Of a stretch of 41,344 bases of DNA, positions 8,689 through 16,927 are shown piece after piece. The notes under the pieces are model-generated. The model ran no database searches, was not told the DNA's origin, and was given only the letters and a program-made list of their open reading frames with translations. A program made the position numbers and the translations under genes. This DNA comes from an uncultured Hyphomicrobiales bacterium. Lineage in GTDB: Bacteria; Pseudomonadota; Alphaproteobacteria; Rhizobiales; Xanthobacteraceae. The stretch spans positions 1 to 41,344 of the forward strand of contig CAIYTE010000140.1 of NCBI GenBank assembly GCA_903929045.1. The letters run 5' to 3'. The first letter of the stretch is position 1. Every line of letters begins with the position of its first letter.

Positions 8689-9468
8689 CTAGAGCAGAAA
8701 GCCGAGCATCGCCTTGAGATAGTCGGCCGGCTTTTCGATGTTCGACAGATGCGCGCCGTCGACCGCCGCGAGCTTCGAGCCCGGGATCATCTTGTGAATG
8801 GCCTCGCCAGCTTCGGGCGGCGTGGCCTTGTCCTGGCTACCGACGATGACAAGGGTCGGCGTCTTGATCTTCGGCGACATCTCGCGGAAGTCCATGTCGC
8901 GGCCGGCCTGACAACAGGCAACGAAGCCGTCGACCTTGGTCGCTGAAAACATCTTGCCGACGTTCTCAACGTCCGCCGGATGATCCTTGATGAAACCGGG
9001 CGTGAACCAGCGCGCCAATTGCACCGGGGCGAGGGCGCTCGTGCCCTGTTCCTGCGCGATCTTGATGCGGTCGTTCCACGGCGTCTTATCCGGGTAGTAA
9101 TAGTGGGTGTTCGAGATCACCATCTTGGTGATGCGCTCGGGACGGTTGGCGGCGATCCACTGACCGACCATGCCGCCCATCGACAGGCCGCACCAGTTGA
9201 AAGTCTTGATGCCGGCGGCGTCAGCCACGGCGAGTGCGTCGTGGCTCAACAGCTCCATGCTGCCCTGCGCCTTGCTGGAGGTCGATTTGCCGTGACCGCG
9301 GCGGTCGTAGCGCACCAGACGGAAATGCTTGAGGAGTTCGGGCGCCTGGCCGTCCCACATATGCAGGTCGGTGCCGAGCGAGTTGCACATCATCAGCGCC
9401 GGCGCGCCGGCCGAGCCCTCGACTTCGTAATGGATGCTGGAGCCGTCGGGGGTCGTAATGGATGGCAT
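8689..9468 (-). CDS. Alpha/beta hydrolase, 3-oxoadipate enol-lactonase (PcaD)-like
   Basis: Cytoplasmic 259-residue alpha/beta hydrolase. The nucleophile elbow GLSMGG (94-99) gives Ser96, Asp213 lies in GSQDKATPP, and His240 lies in DGAHLSN. The overall pattern (PDGSSIHYEVEG, YDRRGHGKS, RWFTPGF) is that of PcaD, which opens 3-oxoadipate enol-lactone in protocatechuate/catechol breakdown. No other pca genes sit beside it, so it may act on another lactone, ester or amide; the related NicD removes formate from N-formylmaleamate. It lies 62 bases after the formamidase gene on the same strand and ends in a strong terminator. The ribosome site before the ATG is weak. Confidence 0.82.
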   Translation of the reverse strand: MPSITTPDGSSIHYEVEGSAGAPALMMCNSLGTDLHMWDGQAPELLKHFRLVRYDRRGHGKSTSSKAQGSMELLSHDALAVADAAGIKTFNWCGLSMGGMVGQWIAANRPERITKMVISNTHYYYPDKTPWNDRIKIAQEQGTSALAPVQLARWFTPGFIKDHPADVENVGKMFSATKVDGFVACCQAGRDMDFREMSPKIKTPTLVIVGSQDKATPPEAGEAIHKMIPGSKLAAVDGAHLSNIEKPADYLKAMLGFLL

Positions 9469-9530
9469 TTTCTGTTTCCGTTTTTTGATTATGAGACGCG
9501 AAGCGGAGCGGTTTATTGCCTGACAAGCGG

Positions 9531-10487
9531 CTAGAACAGCAAGCCTTTCCTGAGCATGCCGTGCACGCCTTTCTCGCCGTTGACGTTCTGCGTCACCTTG
9601 AAGTCGACCGCGAGCGAGCAGGTCTTGTAGGCCTGCGCCGCGGTCCAGCCGGTGCGTTCGCAGATGAAGGCGATCATTTCTTGAAGTGCTTTCTTCATGG
9701 CGAGGTCGAGATCGGCATCAAGGCCCATGCTAATGTAGTGCGTCGGGGTCTCGGCGCGCGGAATGCGCAGCAACGGTTTGCTGGCGCCGCCGCCTTTGTG
9801 CAGCTTGAAGGTGAAGGTGCCGGTGAGGCAGATCTCAAGCGCATTGATGCAGACCTCGCCATCGCCTTGCACGCCGTGGCCGTCGCCGGCCGAGAAGTTG
9901 CCGCCCGGCACCCAAACCGGCAGGAACAACGTGCTGCCGGCAACTAGTTCTTTGTTGTCGAGATTGCCGCCGTGTTCGCGCGGTTCGCGCGTCGAGATGG
10001 TGCCGTAGGCCGGCGGCGGCGCGACAGCCATGACGCCGAAGAACGGCGCCAGCGGCAGCTCCGGTCCCCAAGGTAGCTTGCAGGTCTTCTTGGCGACATC
10101 GACCGGGATGTGGCTGACGTCGCGAAACGGAAATTGCTCGGGCAGGCTGCCGATCAGCGGGTGAAAGGCGCAGTAGCCCCAGTCGGCGCCGAGGTCGATG
10201 GCGTCGATCTGGACTTCCAGCACGTCGCCGGGCTCGGCGCCCGCGATGGCGACGGGACCGGTGACGATATGCGCGCCGAGGCTTGGCAGGTTGGCGGCGA
10301 GAATGTCGTCCAACGCCGGCGGGACCTTAAACCCCGCGTCCGGCGGCGGCATGACCAGTGGCGATCCGGACACGGACTGCAGCACGACCGTGTCACCCGG
10401 CTGCACGGTCAGGACCGGCGGAAACGACGCGTCGAACATGCCGCGGCGGACGGTCTGGGGCGATGCTGCGAGGGAGTGCGTGGCCAT
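9531..10487 (-). CDS. Acetamidase/formamidase family protein (FmdA_AmdA)
   Basis: Probable amidase of the FmdA_AmdA family, which hydrolyses formamide or short amides to the acid plus ammonia. Family hallmarks are PGDTVVLQSVSG near the N-terminus, ITGPV-like VTGPVAIAGAEPGDVLEV, PFFGVMAVAPP, the GGNLDNKEL block, LFLPVWVPGGNFSAGDGH and VQGDGEVC. I chose the ATG giving MATHSLAASP (318 residues). A GTG 72 bases upstream would add a leader with no family resemblance. The gene sits between a D-2-hydroxyacid dehydrogenase gene and the PcaD-like hydrolase on the same strand. If formamide is the substrate, the formate made could feed the formate dehydrogenase encoded 18 kb away (inference). Confidence 0.85.
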   Translation of the reverse strand: MATHSLAASPQTVRRGMFDASFPPVLTVQPGDTVVLQSVSGSPLVMPPPDAGFKVPPALDDILAANLPSLGAHIVTGPVAIAGAEPGDVLEVQIDAIDLGADWGYCAFHPLIGSLPEQFPFRDVSHIPVDVAKKTCKLPWGPELPLAPFFGVMAVAPPPAYGTISTREPREHGGNLDNKELVAGSTLFLPVWVPGGNFSAGDGHGVQGDGEVCINALEICLTGTFTFKLHKGGGASKPLLRIPRAETPTHYISMGLDADLDLAMKKALQEMIAFICERTGWTAAQAYKTCSLAVDFKVTQNVNGEKGVHGMLRKGLLF

Positions 10488-10619
10488 GTCTGTACTCTGC
10501 GGAGGGTGACGGGGGCGGGCGAGGTTGGCGATGATGCTATCTGCCGCACCGTCTGTCACGGCCCCAGCGGCCGGGTGGCCGCTGGTTGTCTCTGCATGCC
10601 GGTGTCCGGCGAACGGCGG

Positions 10620-11573
10620 CTACTTGACCACGTTGATCGGCTTGCCGGCGGCGTAGGCGAGGATCTGGTCGGCCGCGGCGCCGTAGAGCGCCTCATAGGT
10701 GCCTTTCTCGACGTAGCCGAGATGCGGCGTGCAGACGACGTTCGGCAATTTCAGCAGCGGATGATTGCCGTTGAGCACCGGCTCTGTCTCGTACACGTCG
10801 ATGCCGGCCTGGCCGGGGCGGCCTGCCTTGAGCGCAGCCACCAGCGCGCCGTCTTCGATGAGGCCGGCGCGGCTGGTGTTGACGAGGATCGAGTCCGTCT
10901 TCATCAGCGCCAGATCGGCGGCCTTGATGATGCCCTGCGTTTCTTTATTGAGCGGAATGTGCAGCGCGATGACGTCACACTGCGAGAAGAACGCCTCGCG
11001 GCTGGCGGCAACCTCGAAGCCTGCTTCCTTGGCGCGCGCTAGCGAGCCCTCGCGGCCCCAGCACACGACCTTCATGCCGAACGCCTTGCCGACAGTCGCG
11101 ACAACCGCTCCGATCTTGCCGAAGGCGTAGACGCCGAGCGTCTTGCCGGCCAGCGCCGAGCCGATCGCGATCTGCCACTTGCCTTCCTTCATGGCTTGCA
11201 CTTCGGCCGGGATGTGGCGCGCCGCTGACAGGATCAGCGCCCAGGTGATTTCGGCGGTCGCGTTCGGTGTGCCGCCGCCGCCGGCCGAGACGGTGATGCC
11301 ACGCTCGTTACAGGCCGCGACGTCGATATGCGCGGTGTTCTTGCCGGTCTGGCTGATCATCTTTAGATCGGGCAGGCCCTCGATGACCTTGCGCGGCATC
11401 GCAGTGCGCTGCTGGATGAGAACGACGGCCTCGAAGCCCTTGAGCATGTCGATGAGTGCCTGCTCGGTCGTGGCGGGCGCTGCGAAGGTCTTGACCTCAT
11501 GGCCCTTGAGCTTGGCGGCGGCGTCCAGCGACGAGAAGGCGTTCTGGTAGTCGTCGATCACAGCAATGCGCAT
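10620..11573 (-). CDS. D-2-hydroxyacid dehydrogenase (phosphoglycerate dehydrogenase-like)
   Basis: NAD(P)-dependent oxidoreductase of 317 residues interconverting a 2-hydroxy acid and a 2-oxo acid. The catalytic triad is visible: Arg235 in NTSRAGLI, Glu264 in VYETEPV and His284 in CTPHLGYV. The nucleotide site is GVYAFGKIG (147-155), where the usual first Gly-x-Gly is partly altered (Tyr-Ala-Phe). The C-terminus ends with the typical YAAGKPINVV tail. It is the first gene of a minus-strand set followed by formamidase (132-base gap) and the PcaD-like hydrolase. It is divergent from the Bug gene at 11908, so both may share the control region between them. The true hydroxy acid is unknown. Confidence 0.87.
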   Translation of the reverse strand: MRIAVIDDYQNAFSSLDAAAKLKGHEVKTFAAPATTEQALIDMLKGFEAVVLIQQRTAMPRKVIEGLPDLKMISQTGKNTAHIDVAACNERGITVSAGGGGTPNATAEITWALILSAARHIPAEVQAMKEGKWQIAIGSALAGKTLGVYAFGKIGAVVATVGKAFGMKVVCWGREGSLARAKEAGFEVAASREAFFSQCDVIALHIPLNKETQGIIKAADLALMKTDSILVNTSRAGLIEDGALVAALKAGRPGQAGIDVYETEPVLNGNHPLLKLPNVVCTPHLGYVEKGTYEALYGAAADQILAYAAGKPINVVK

Positions 11574-11907
11574 TGAAACTTCCTCAGTGTGTTGAGCGGC
11601 GAGAAAACGTGCGCCTGCTTTACCCGGAAACGAGCACTGAATATCGGGCGCACGCGCCTGAATATTCTGAACTCAAGTTTCAGCATTCCTAAACAGGCAT
11701 CCGGAGGGCTGATTTTTCGAAGTTTGCTGCGCCGCAGCGCGTATTCCGCGACGATGCCGGGAATGGCGGGGAGCGTTGTCTGACCGGACGGGCCATGGCA
11801 CAGTTTTTCCGTTGCCGCGATGCGCAACGCATCTCCTGCGATATCAATTTGGCGCGACACACCGAGGCATCGGTGCGGCCGGCGCGGCTGTAAAAGGAAG
11901 CAAGACC
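11574..11907. promoter_or_regulatory. Divergent control region with palindromic elements
   Basis: No gene is evident in these 334 bases between the minus-strand dehydrogenase and the plus-strand Bug gene. They hold GAATATTC (11660-11667) overlapping CTGAA-N7-TTCAG (11667-11683), a likely operator. The motif AGTTTCAGCA (11676-11685) is similar to motifs in two other intergenic regions near LysR-controlled genes. CGTGCGCC at 11608-11615 is mirrored by GGCGCACG at 11647-11654. AAAGGAAG, seven bases before the ATG at 11908, is the Bug gene's ribosome site. Which regulator binds here is not shown. Confidence 0.45.
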
Positions 11908-12825
11908 ATGTCGGGATGGAAACCAGCGGGTGAGGTCGAAATCATCGCGGGCACGCCGCCAGGCGGCGGCACCGACCGTTCGGCGCGGACGCTGCTGAAA
12001 TCCATCGAGGCCAACAAACTGATGGATGTGCCGGCCAAGGTCGTGAACATAGCCGGTGACGGTGGCCGCAAGGCCTGGGTTCACATCGCCGGCCGCCAGG
12101 GCGACGCCAATCTTGTCGGCATCAGTTCGCCGAACAACGTTACAGACGTGCTCACGGGTATCGTCAAGGCGGAGACGATCCGCAGCCTGCCGATCGCCAT
12201 CCTCTACAACGAATACATGGTGTTCATCACCAACGCGAAGTCGCCGATCATGTCCGGCGCGGACCTCCTCCAGCGTCTGAAAACCGACCCGGAAAAGGTG
12301 ACGATCTCGCTGTCGACGTCGCTCGGCAATCCCAACCACATCGCTATGGCGAAGGTGATCAAGCATGCCGGCGTACCGGTGACGACGCCGAAGATCTGCG
12401 CGTTCGACTCCGCGCGTGACGTTGTCGCCGATATTGTTGCGGGTAACGCCGATATTGGCGTGATTACCGCGGCGAGCACCGTTCCGGAGCTCGAAGCGGG
12501 TCAGGTGCGTGCCATCGCCATGTCGTCGCCGGAACGCCTCAAAGGCGCGTTCGCGTCCTGCCCGACCTGGAAAGAGCAGGGTGTCGATTGCGACGTCGGC
12601 GCCTGGCGCGGCGCCGCTGGTGCGGTCGGCATCAAGCCCGAGCAGATCGCGTACTGGGAAGGCGTGCTGTCGAAGGCCGTCACGACCAAAGAGTGGAACG
12701 AGGAAGCCGACCGCTATTTCTGGTCCGAGATGTATCTCGATGGCGACAAGCTCAAGGCGTACCTCAAGCAGGAACACGCCGACATGACCAGCATTCTCGG
12801 CGCGCTCGGGCTGCTGAAGGTCTAG
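11908..12825 (+). CDS. TctC/Bug-family solute-binding protein without signal peptide
   Basis: Member of the tripartite tricarboxylate transporter receptor (Bug) family, 305 residues. The family core is clear: EIIAGTPPGGGTDRSARTL at the N-terminus, then GDANLVGISSPN, KTDPEKVTISLS, a ligand-loop region, and VRAIAMSSPERL. The start codon follows AAAGGAAGCA. The protein begins MSGWKPAGEVEI, directly at the first beta strand, with no hydrophobic export signal. The open frame upstream does not supply one either. It is therefore probably cytoplasmic, unlike ordinary Bug proteins. FAH-family hydrolase follows 26 bases later, suggesting a joint role. It might bind a carboxylate in the cytoplasm or serve as an enzyme-associated binding protein (inference). 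Confidence 0.78.
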   Translation: MSGWKPAGEVEIIAGTPPGGGTDRSARTLLKSIEANKLMDVPAKVVNIAGDGGRKAWVHIAGRQGDANLVGISSPNNVTDVLTGIVKAETIRSLPIAILYNEYMVFITNAKSPIMSGADLLQRLKTDPEKVTISLSTSLGNPNHIAMAKVIKHAGVPVTTPKICAFDSARDVVADIVAGNADIGVITAASTVPELEAGQVRAIAMSSPERLKGAFASCPTWKEQGVDCDVGAWRGAAGAVGIKPEQIAYWEGVLSKAVTTKEWNEEADRYFWSEMYLDGDKLKAYLKQEHADMTSILGALGLLKV

Positions 12826-12851
12826 CGGTCAAAACGAAAATAGGTTCGATC

Positions 12852-13691
12852 ATGAAACTTCTCAGCTTCAGCAAGAACGGCAAGGCGAGCTTCGGTGCGC
12901 TCGTCGGTGACGGCGTCATCGACCTCGCCAAGCGCACGAAATACGCCAGTCTGCGTGAGACGCTAGCAGCCGATGCCCTCAAGGAAGTCGCGTCTGCGGC
13001 GACCGGCGCTGCGGATTACAAACTTGCCGACGTCACGTTGCTGACGCCGGTGCCCGATGCCGAAAAAATCATCTGCATCGGCATCAATTATCGCGCCCAC
13101 TGTATCGAGGTTGGCCGCGCGTTTCCGGAGCAGCCGAGCGTGTTTCTGCGTCTGCATAGTTCACTGGTGGCGAGCGGCGAAGACATCGTGCGCCCGACCG
13201 TGTCGCAGGATTTCGATTACGAAGGCGAACTGGCCGTCGTCATCGGCAAGGGCGGCCACAAGATCGGCCGTGACAAGGCGCTGAGCCACGTCGCCGGCTA
13301 CACCTTGCTCAATGACGGCAGCATCCGCGACTTCCAGCTCAAGGGTTCGCTGGCGATCGGCAAGAACTTCTTCGCGACCGGCAGTGTCGGCCCCGTCATG
13401 CTCACCGCCGACGAAGTCGCAGATCCGACGAAGCTCGTCATCGAGACACGCCTCAACGGCAAGCGGTTGCAGTATTCTGGGATCGACGATCTGATCTTCG
13501 ATATTCCGGCCATCATCGAATACGTGTCGGCGGCGATCCCGCTGGCGCCGGGCGATATCATCGCCACCGGCACGCCGGACGGCGTTCAGCTTGGCCACAA
13601 GCCGTCGCAGTGGATGAAGCCAGGCGACAAACTCGAAATTGAAGTGCCGCAGATCGGTATCTTGCGCAATCAGGTGGTGGACGCGCGCTAG
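12852..13691 (+). CDS. Fumarylacetoacetate hydrolase (FAH) family protein
   Basis: Probable C-C bond hydrolase, isomerase or decarboxylase of the FAH superfamily, 279 residues. Visible motifs are IGINYRAHCIEVG (oxyanion/substrate region), the metal-ligand stretch DYEGELAVVIGKG with its two Glu, NDGSIRDFQ (third acidic ligand), KNFFATGSVGP and the C-terminal DIIATGTPDGVQ. NDGSIRD departs slightly from the usual NDVSARD. The ATG is chosen because MKLLSFSK is the standard family N-terminus. The ribosome site is weak (TAGG). It is probably co-transcribed with the signal-less Bug gene just upstream. Its stop overlaps that of the convergent LysR gene. The family acts in homogentisate, gentisate, homoprotocatechuate and ureidoglycolate pathways. 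Confidence 0.87.
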   Translation: MKLLSFSKNGKASFGALVGDGVIDLAKRTKYASLRETLAADALKEVASAATGAADYKLADVTLLTPVPDAEKIICIGINYRAHCIEVGRAFPEQPSVFLRLHSSLVASGEDIVRPTVSQDFDYEGELAVVIGKGGHKIGRDKALSHVAGYTLLNDGSIRDFQLKGSLAIGKNFFATGSVGPVMLTADEVADPTKLVIETRLNGKRLQYSGIDDLIFDIPAIIEYVSAAIPLAPGDIIATGTPDGVQLGHKPSQWMKPGDKLEIEVPQIGILRNQVVDAR

Positions 13692-13699
13692 CGCGTTTT
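13683..13699 (+). terminator. Short hairpin at overlapping convergent stops
   Basis: GCGC-CTAG-GCGC-type palindrome centred on the CTAG that supplies the TAG stops of both convergent genes, followed by four T on the plus strand. It is small, so termination strength is uncertain. Confidence 0.35.
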
Positions 13700-14638
13700 G
13701 CGCTTGGTCTTCGCCGGCGGCTTTTCGTCGGTGAGCGCGACGCCATGGCGGCGGGCGTACTCCCGCAGCTCCCGCTCGATCAGATGGGCCATCGCGGCGG
13801 CGGCGGGCAGAAGCGTCTGCCCCCGCCGCGTGACGACGCCGATCGAGCGTGACACCAGCGGCTCGCTCAATTGCACGAAGGCCATGTCGGTCGCCGACGG
13901 CGGCTTGGTGAGACGCGGCAACACCGTGACGCCAATCCCGCGCCGGATCAGGTCCATGGTCGACGTGCGGCTCGATACGGTCACCACCGTATTGCTTTCG
14001 ACATATTGGCCGAGCCCGTGATCGATGATAGTGGCGAACGCGTCGTTGCTGATCAGCGGCCGGTCGGCAAGCGCTTTCCAGGTCGTCTTGCCGCGCCGCA
14101 GCGCCAGCGGATCGTCGTTGCGGCAGATCACGCCAAAGGTGTCGATACACACCGGCTGAAATTCCAACTTTGGATCGTCGCCGAGGTTCGAGACGACGGC
14201 GAGATCGGCGAGGCCATCGCTGACCAGCTGGCGTGCCTGGCGCGAACGTTGATCGATGACACGCACCGTCACGTCGCGATGCTTTTCCATGAATTGCGCC
14301 AGCACGCTCGAAAACCATTCCTCGGCGAGAAAGGGGATTACCGCGACGGTCAGCAGGCCGCGCTCGGCGAGCGTGATCTGATGGACATCGCGGGCAACGC
14401 GGTCATGCGCGCGTACCAGATCGGCAAAAAGTGGCGCCAATGTCCGGCCGAGCGGCGTCAGTCGCGCCCGGTGGCCCTTCTCGAAGAGCGGTGCGCCGAC
14501 CTGCTGTTCGAGCTCGCTCATGGCCGTGGAAACGGCGGCGGCGGAACGGAAGGTCTCGGCTGCCGCCGTCTGTAGGCTGCCGGTTTCCGCCGCGATGACG
14601 AATTGGCGCAGTTGCTGGATACGATAGGTCGTGCTCAA
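13688..14638 (-). CDS. LysR-family transcriptional regulator (paralogue A)
   Basis: LTTR of 316 residues. The N-terminal winged helix-turn-helix runs IQQLRQFVIAAETGSLQTAA...VSTAMSELEQQVGAPLFEKG (about 6-55). The effector domain follows from about residue 90 (LLTVAVIPFLAEEWF). The C-terminus is basic. The start is a TTG giving (M)STTYRIQQLRQ. This is supported by the paralogue at 19580, which begins MSETYRIQQLRQ. The two proteins align over their whole length at roughly half identity by eye. It lies on the minus strand just after an amidohydrolase gene and converges on the FAH gene. Likely targets are the neighbouring divergent Bug and hydrolase promoters (inference). Confidence 0.9.
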   Translation of the reverse strand: MSTTYRIQQLRQFVIAAETGSLQTAAAETFRSAAAVSTAMSELEQQVGAPLFEKGHRARLTPLGRTLAPLFADLVRAHDRVARDVHQITLAERGLLTVAVIPFLAEEWFSSVLAQFMEKHRDVTVRVIDQRSRQARQLVSDGLADLAVVSNLGDDPKLEFQPVCIDTFGVICRNDDPLALRRGKTTWKALADRPLISNDAFATIIDHGLGQYVESNTVVTVSSRTSTMDLIRRGIGVTVLPRLTKPPSATDMAFVQLSEPLVSRSIGVVTRRGQTLLPAAAAMAHLIERELREYARRHGVALTDEKPPAKTKRKTR

Positions 14639-14720
14639 GCCAGAATACCCGGTGCGGTTTCGCCGGATTTAGAGCACTAATGCCGGGCTTTAGAAAGCCG
14701 GCAAAACCGCGCGCCGGGGG

Positions 14721-15686
14721 TTACAGCTTGAACAGCCTCGCCGGGTTGGTTTCCGCGATCTGCTTTACCGCCGCAGCGCTGCCGGCCGCCGCCGACACCA
14801 TGTCGAGCGGGTTCTTGATGCCGGTCGCAAAGGGCAGGTCGCTGCCGAGCACGACATTTTCCGCGCCCGCGAACTCGATGAGGAACTTCAAGCTGGCGAC
14901 TTCGTGGATGTTGGTGTCGAAAATGAGCTGCCCAACATAGTCCCACGGGTCCTTGGCGACGTTCTTGAGTTCCGGCCGGTACGAGATGCACTGGCGCAGA
15001 CGTCCGACCTGATACGGGAAGAAACCGCCGCCGAGCGCGCAGATGATTTTTGCCTTCGGGTGACGATCAAGCATGCCGCTGCAGATCAGCCGCTCGATGG
15101 CGATGGTTTCCTCGGTCGGCATGCCGATGATCGACTGCAGGTAATAGTTCTTCATGCCGGGAGTCGGATGCCCATCGCCGGGATGGAGCAGAACGGGCAG
15201 GTCGACTTCTTCGACCGCCGACCAGAAAACGTCGTAGTCCGGCTCGTCGAGGCGACGGCCGTTGATGTCGGTGCCGGCCAGAACGCCGCGGCAGCCGGCC
15301 TTGGCGGCTTCGCGCAACATCTTCGCCGCCGCTTCCGGGAAGCGCAGCGGCAGATGTGCCATCCAGTGGAAATGGTTTGGATGGAGCGCGTGATACTCGG
15401 CGAGACCCAGATTGGTCTCTTGGCAGATGCGCTGCGCCGGCTCGAGGTCGAGCTCGTAATAAAACAGCGGCTTTGGCGCGGCGGACAGAATGCCGACATC
15501 GACGCCGTTGGCTTTCATGTTGGCCAACGTCACATCCGGATCGAACCACTTCGGCGTCACTTCGAAGTCGACGTAGTTGCCGCCGCTCCAGTGCATGCCG
15601 TTCATCGTCACGCGGTAAATCGGATCGACGCGCAGCAGATCGAGAACGCGCTTCGGCAAAACGTGGATGTGTGAGTCGATTTTTAT
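14721..15686 (-). CDS. Amidohydrolase (ACMSD-like TIM-barrel metal-dependent hydrolase), apparent ATA start
   Basis: Amidohydrolase-2 family protein of 321 residues. Metal ligands are visible: the HxH of KIDSHIHVLP at the N-terminus, His in LLHPGDGHP, and Asp in VLGSDLPF near the C-terminus. Relatives decarboxylate or hydrolyse aromatic-derived acids (ACMSD, resorcylate decarboxylase). The reading frame has no ATG/GTG at the expected start. A strong GGGAGG lies five bases before ATA, followed at once by AAA ATC GAC, exactly where MKIDSHIH would begin. An in-frame TTG at 15731 would add 15 residues but has no good ribosome site. Divergent from the Bug gene at 15927 and upstream of LysR paralogue A. 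Confidence 0.82.
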   Translation of the reverse strand: MKIDSHIHVLPKRVLDLLRVDPIYRVTMNGMHWSGGNYVDFEVTPKWFDPDVTLANMKANGVDVGILSAAPKPLFYYELDLEPAQRICQETNLGLAEYHALHPNHFHWMAHLPLRFPEAAAKMLREAAKAGCRGVLAGTDINGRRLDEPDYDVFWSAVEEVDLPVLLHPGDGHPTPGMKNYYLQSIIGMPTEETIAIERLICSGMLDRHPKAKIICALGGGFFPYQVGRLRQCISYRPELKNVAKDPWDYVGQLIFDTNIHEVASLKFLIEFAGAENVVLGSDLPFATGIKNPLDMVSAAAGSAAAVKQIAETNPARLFKL

Positions 15687-15817
15687 GGCAGCCTCCCGTT
15701 GGAAGACTGACGCGCCTTCCCATTCCGGCAATTTCTGTGACTCAGAAGTTTCGGCAAGGCAACGATCAATTATTTGGAACAAGGCTTTGGTATTTTTTAC
15801 GTGGCAAAACGCCGGCG

Positions 15818-15860
15818 AGCGGTGATAATCGCCGCTGTAGTCACGGTTGACCGAGACTAC
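15818..15860. promoter_or_regulatory. Two adjacent inverted repeats in a divergent promoter region
   Basis: In the 240-base gap between the amidohydrolase and the Bug gene there are two abutting dyads. A 19-bp near-palindrome, AGCGG-t-GAT-a-ATC-g-CCGCT, spans 15818-15836. A perfect GTAGTC-N12-GACTAC dyad spans 15837-15860. Their position suits operators for a regulator controlling both directions. The motif AGTTTCGGCAA also occurs at 15747-15757. The regulator could be LysR paralogue A (inference). Confidence 0.45.
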
Positions 15861-15926
15861 GAAGGAGCGCGGCCGATCGCAACTGCGAGCGGCTGACAGA
15901 ACTCCGAACGAGTGGGAGGATTTGCC

Positions 15927-16907
15927 GTGAAATTCCGTAACGTGACGGTTGCTGCCTGCCTTGCTGCCGCCCTGGTGGCCGTAGGCGCGCATTCGGTGTG
16001 GTCGCAAGCGCCGCAGGCACCCAAGAACATCAAGATCATTGTGCCGTTCTCGCCGGGCAACGGTCCGGATCTGGTGGCGCGCGTGTTTGCGCAGCAGATC
16101 GGCGAGATCAACGGCTCGACCATCGTCATCGAAAACCGCGCCGGCGGCGGCACCGTGATGGGCACCGATCAGGTGGCGCGCTCGACGCCGGATGGCAGCA
16201 CCTTGTTGCTCGCGGCGCCGGCCTTTGTCGTCAACGACGCGCTGAAGCGGTCGAAATATACGCCGGTCAGCGACTTTACGCCTATCTGTCTGCTCGCCGT
16301 CACGCCGATGATCCTCGTCGTGCGCAGTGACTCGCCGTACAAGACGTTCGATGATCTCATCAAGGCTGCGCGCGAAAAGCCCGATGAATTGCAGATGGTG
16401 AGCGGCGGCCCTGCCACCTCGCTCCATATGGCGATTGAAGTCATCAAGCACGCCGCCAAGGTCAAGATGACCTACGTGCCTTACGGCGGCACGGCGCCCG
16501 CCATCGGCGCACTGATGGGCGGACATGTGACGGCAGTGATGTCTGATTATCCCACCATCGTTTCGCAGCTTCAGGCCAAGACAATACGGCCGCTGGTGAG
16601 CGTGTCCGACAAGCGTCTCGAACTGCTGCCGGACGTGCCGACGCTCGCCGAGACGGGCCTCGTCAAATACGACGCGGACATCTTTTACGGCATCGTCGCG
16701 CCGGGCAAAACGCCGCCCGCGGTCGTCACCCAGATGATCGACATGTTCAAGGCAGCGGCCAAGACGCAGGAAGTGAAGACGCGCTTTGAGACGCTCGGCC
16801 TGTTCCCGAGCGACAAGTGCGGTGCGGATTGGGGCGCTTATCTGAACAAGCAGGTCGAAGGCTATGCGCAGGTCGCCAAAGACGCCAACATCAAGGCCGA
16901 GCAATAA
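15927..16907 (+). CDS. TctC/Bug-family solute-binding protein
   Basis: Periplasmic binding receptor of the tripartite tricarboxylate transporter family, 326 residues. It starts at a GTG six bases after GGGAGGA. A GTG 15 bases upstream lies before that site and is not preferred. The signal peptide covers about residues 1-26 (VTVAACLAAALVAVGAHSVWS). The fold begins NIKIIVPFSPGNGPDLVARV, with the Bug signature PFSPG and ENRAGGGTVMG. Later blocks are YTPVSDFTPICLLA, PYGGTAPAIGALMGGHV and LPDVPTLAETG. Twenty bases separate it from the PDC-lactonase-like gene, so the pair probably forms an operon: capture of a carboxylate and its hydrolysis. No TctA or TctB gene is nearby. Confidence 0.92.
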   Translation: MKFRNVTVAACLAAALVAVGAHSVWSQAPQAPKNIKIIVPFSPGNGPDLVARVFAQQIGEINGSTIVIENRAGGGTVMGTDQVARSTPDGSTLLLAAPAFVVNDALKRSKYTPVSDFTPICLLAVTPMILVVRSDSPYKTFDDLIKAAREKPDELQMVSGGPATSLHMAIEVIKHAAKVKMTYVPYGGTAPAIGALMGGHVTAVMSDYPTIVSQLQAKTIRPLVSVSDKRLELLPDVPTLAETGLVKYDADIFYGIVAPGKTPPAVVTQMIDMFKAAAKTQEVKTRFETLGLFPSDKCGADWGAYLNKQVEGYAQVAKDANIKAEQ

Positions 16908-16927
16908 GCTCTGCCGTAAGGCGCACC

